NCBI GenBank assembly: GCA_964439135.1
Contig: CAYTNN010000102.1
Coordinates: 1-15,198 of the forward strand
Direction: 5' to 3'
Length of the DNA stretch: 15,198 nt
Source of the DNA: JAFGPJ01 sp964439135
GTDB lineage: Bacteria; Planctomycetota; Phycisphaerae; Sedimentisphaerales; Anaerobacaceae
Part shown: positions 13,881 through 15,198 of the stretch, in pieces
Numbering within the stretch: position 1 is the first letter of the stretch
Layout of the letters: the number at the start of each line of letters is the position of its first letter
Position numbers and translations under genes: made by a program
The notes under the pieces: generated by a model
What the model saw: the letters and a program-made list of their open reading frames with translations, nothing else
Told to the model about the DNA's origin: nothing
The model's database searches: none

Positions 13881-14996
13881 TTACTTGCGTTGCATCAGCT
13901 TTATAAAGTCATCGAACAGGTAGTTCGAATCGTGGGGGCCGGGGGATGCTTCGGGGTGGTACTGGACGGAGAAGGCCGGCTTGTCTTTGCAGCGGAATCC
14001 TTCGTTCGTGTTGTCGTTGAGGTTCAGGTGCGTCAGCTCGACTTCTTTTTCTTTTAACGAATCCATATCGACGCAGAAGCCGTGGTTCTGGCTGGTGATT
14101 TCGATCTTTCCGGTCCTGAGATTCTTAACCGGGTGATTGGCGCCTCTGTGGCCGAACTTGAGCTTATAGGTTTTGGCACCGAGCGCCAGGGCGAGAATCT
14201 GGTGGCCGAGGCATATTCCGAAGATGGGGACTTTGCCGAGCAGTTTGCGGACGGTTTCGATTGCGTAATCCACGGGCGCCGGGTCGCCGGGGCCGTTACT
14301 TAAAAATACGCCGTCCGGTTTTCTCGCCAGGACTTGTTTAGCTGTTGTCGAAGCGGGCACGACCTGAACGTCGCAGCCGTGCGAGCGGAGCAGGCGGAGA
14401 ATATTCTGCTTGATACCGTAGTCGAAGGCGACGACCTTGAATTTCTTTTCGGGCGCGCATTCGTCGCCGCTCAATACATCAACAACGCCTTGCTCCCAGC
14501 GGTAAACTTTCTCGGTTGTGACGTCTTTGACGATGTCCCTGCCGACAAGGCCGGGGTATCTGTCGAGCGTTTTCCTCATATTCGTTGTGCTGAATTCGGT
14601 CGAAGATATAATGCCTCGCATTGCTCCCTTGGTGCGGATGTGCCTGACCAGCGCCCGAGTGTCGATGCCTTCGAGGCCGACGACGTTATTGGCATTGAGA
14701 TAATCGCTCAGCGAGGCGGTATTTCTGAAGTTGCTGGGATAATTGCAGTTTTCCTTAACGATAAATCCGGCGGCAAAGATTTTTCTCGATTCCCAATCGG
14801 CCTTGTTTGTGCCGTAGTTGCCGATCAGTGGATATGTCATGGTGATTATCTGCTCGTTGTACGAGGGGTCGGTGAGAATTTCCTGGTAGCCGGACATGGC
14901 CGTATTGAAGACAACTTCGCCGCACTTCTGGCCTATGGCGCCGAAGGAGGTGCCTTCAAAAACAGTGCCGTCTTCCAATAACAAAATCGCTTTCAC
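13881..14996 (-). CDS. carA: Carbamoyl-phosphate synthase small (glutaminase) subunit
   Basis: CarA releases ammonia from glutamine and passes it to CarB to make carbamoyl phosphate for pyrimidine and arginine synthesis. The N-terminal CPSase small-subunit domain is marked by EVVFNTAMSGYQEILTDPSY (27-46). The class I amidotransferase domain is marked by NGPGDP (234-239), C262 in GICLGHQ, and H347/E349 in YHPE. The length of 371 is typical. The start is a GTG with AAGGA nine bases upstream, 16 bases after the carB stop. The two are thus one operon with carB first, the reverse of the common carA-carB order. Confidence 0.96.
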   Translation of the reverse strand: MKAILLLEDGTVFEGTSFGAIGQKCGEVVFNTAMSGYQEILTDPSYNEQIITMTYPLIGNYGTNKADWESRKIFAAGFIVKENCNYPSNFRNTASLSDYLNANNVVGLEGIDTRALVRHIRTKGAMRGIISSTEFSTTNMRKTLDRYPGLVGRDIVKDVTTEKVYRWEQGVVDVLSGDECAPEKKFKVVAFDYGIKQNILRLLRSHGCDVQVVPASTTAKQVLARKPDGVFLSNGPGDPAPVDYAIETVRKLLGKVPIFGICLGHQILALALGAKTYKLKFGHRGANHPVKNLRTGKIEITSQNHGFCVDMDSLKEKEVELTHLNLNDNTNEGFRCKDKPAFSVQYHPEASPGPHDSNYLFDDFIKLMQRK

Positions 14997-15012
14997 CTGC
15001 CGGTTTCCTTTA

Positions 15013-15198
15013 TCAATAGTACAGTTGAATCGGTTTAACGTCTATTTTTCTTTGTTTCATGGCCTCGATAGCCTTTGCCACCGCCATGGCGCCCCTTATG
15101 GTCGTGACGTATGGCACCTGCCTGTCGAGGGCGGTCCTTCTGATCGAGAATGAGTCCTTAATCGACTGCTTGCCGATCGTCGTATTGATAATCAGGTC
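15013..15198 (-). CDS. carB: Carbamoyl-phosphate synthase large subunit, C-terminal end (partial)
   Basis: The window edge cuts this gene; the last 61 codons and the TGA are present. The sequence DLIINTTIGKQSIKDSFSIRR ... LDRQVPYVTTIRGAMAVAKAIEAMKQ is the end of the MGS-like allosteric domain of CarB (pattern 'LIINTP.G..S..D...IRR.A....IPY.TT..GA.A...AI'). That domain carries the UMP/ornithine-type regulation in known enzymes. Its position 16 bases upstream of carA in the same direction supports the call. Confidence 0.9.
   Translation of the reverse strand, partial: DLIINTTIGKQSIKDSFSIRRTALDRQVPYVTTIRGAMAVAKAIEAMKQRKIDVKPIQLYY

Overview
The window looks like a bacterial chromosome segment, probably from Planctomycetota of the Phycisphaerae/Sedimentisphaerales kind. 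This is an inference. It rests on a membrane-anchored protein with a pilin-like C-terminus beside glyS, a PQQ/BamB-like propeller tail, an AP2-domain remnant, and much dispersed palindromic DNA between housekeeping genes. No rRNA, tRNA, CRISPR array, transposase or integrase gene was seen.

Layout. 3-140 (+) is the tail of a propeller protein. 218-1072 (-) is panB. 1079-1800 is a long AT-rich gap holding one hairpin terminator and, at its end, a near-consensus promoter. 1801-2502 (+) encodes an excisionase-like HTH fused to two Clp-N repeats, with a strong in-frame internal start. 2552-5012 (-) carries asnS then prmC. 5344-7148 (+) is a three-gene cluster: a small basic protein, a six-helix membrane protein, and a protein resembling the DarT/ADP-ribosyltransferase fold. 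7283-7498 (-) is a broken pspC. 7612-10251 (-) is glyS followed by a translationally close membrane-anchored protein. 10433-11974 (+) is guaA. A 720-bp unit with a DUF4160-DUF2442 pair follows, and it ends in a second copy of the guaA 3' end. 12840-13268 (-) is a lipoprotein, 13630-13791 (+) an AP2-domain relic, and 13881-15198 (-) is carA preceded by the end of carB.

The housekeeping genes cover pantothenate, GMP and carbamoyl-phosphate synthesis, tRNA charging (Asn, Gly) and release-factor methylation. They do not form one pathway. Accessory DNA has been dropped between them.

The strongest unusual signals are these. (1) The DUF4160-DUF2442 cassette lies between two 163-bp guaA 3'-end repeats whose coding differences are all synonymous, and its promoter predicts a leaderless mRNA. 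(2) The HTH-ClpN protein has an internal start that would yield a free ClpN protein, and helically phased TGCATA repeats lie in its promoter. (3) The membrane protein/ART-like pair sits behind a ribosome-binding site buried in a hairpin. (4) A 30-bp REP-like palindrome occurs three times with compensatory stem changes. (5) pspC has been broken by a short dispersed repeat.
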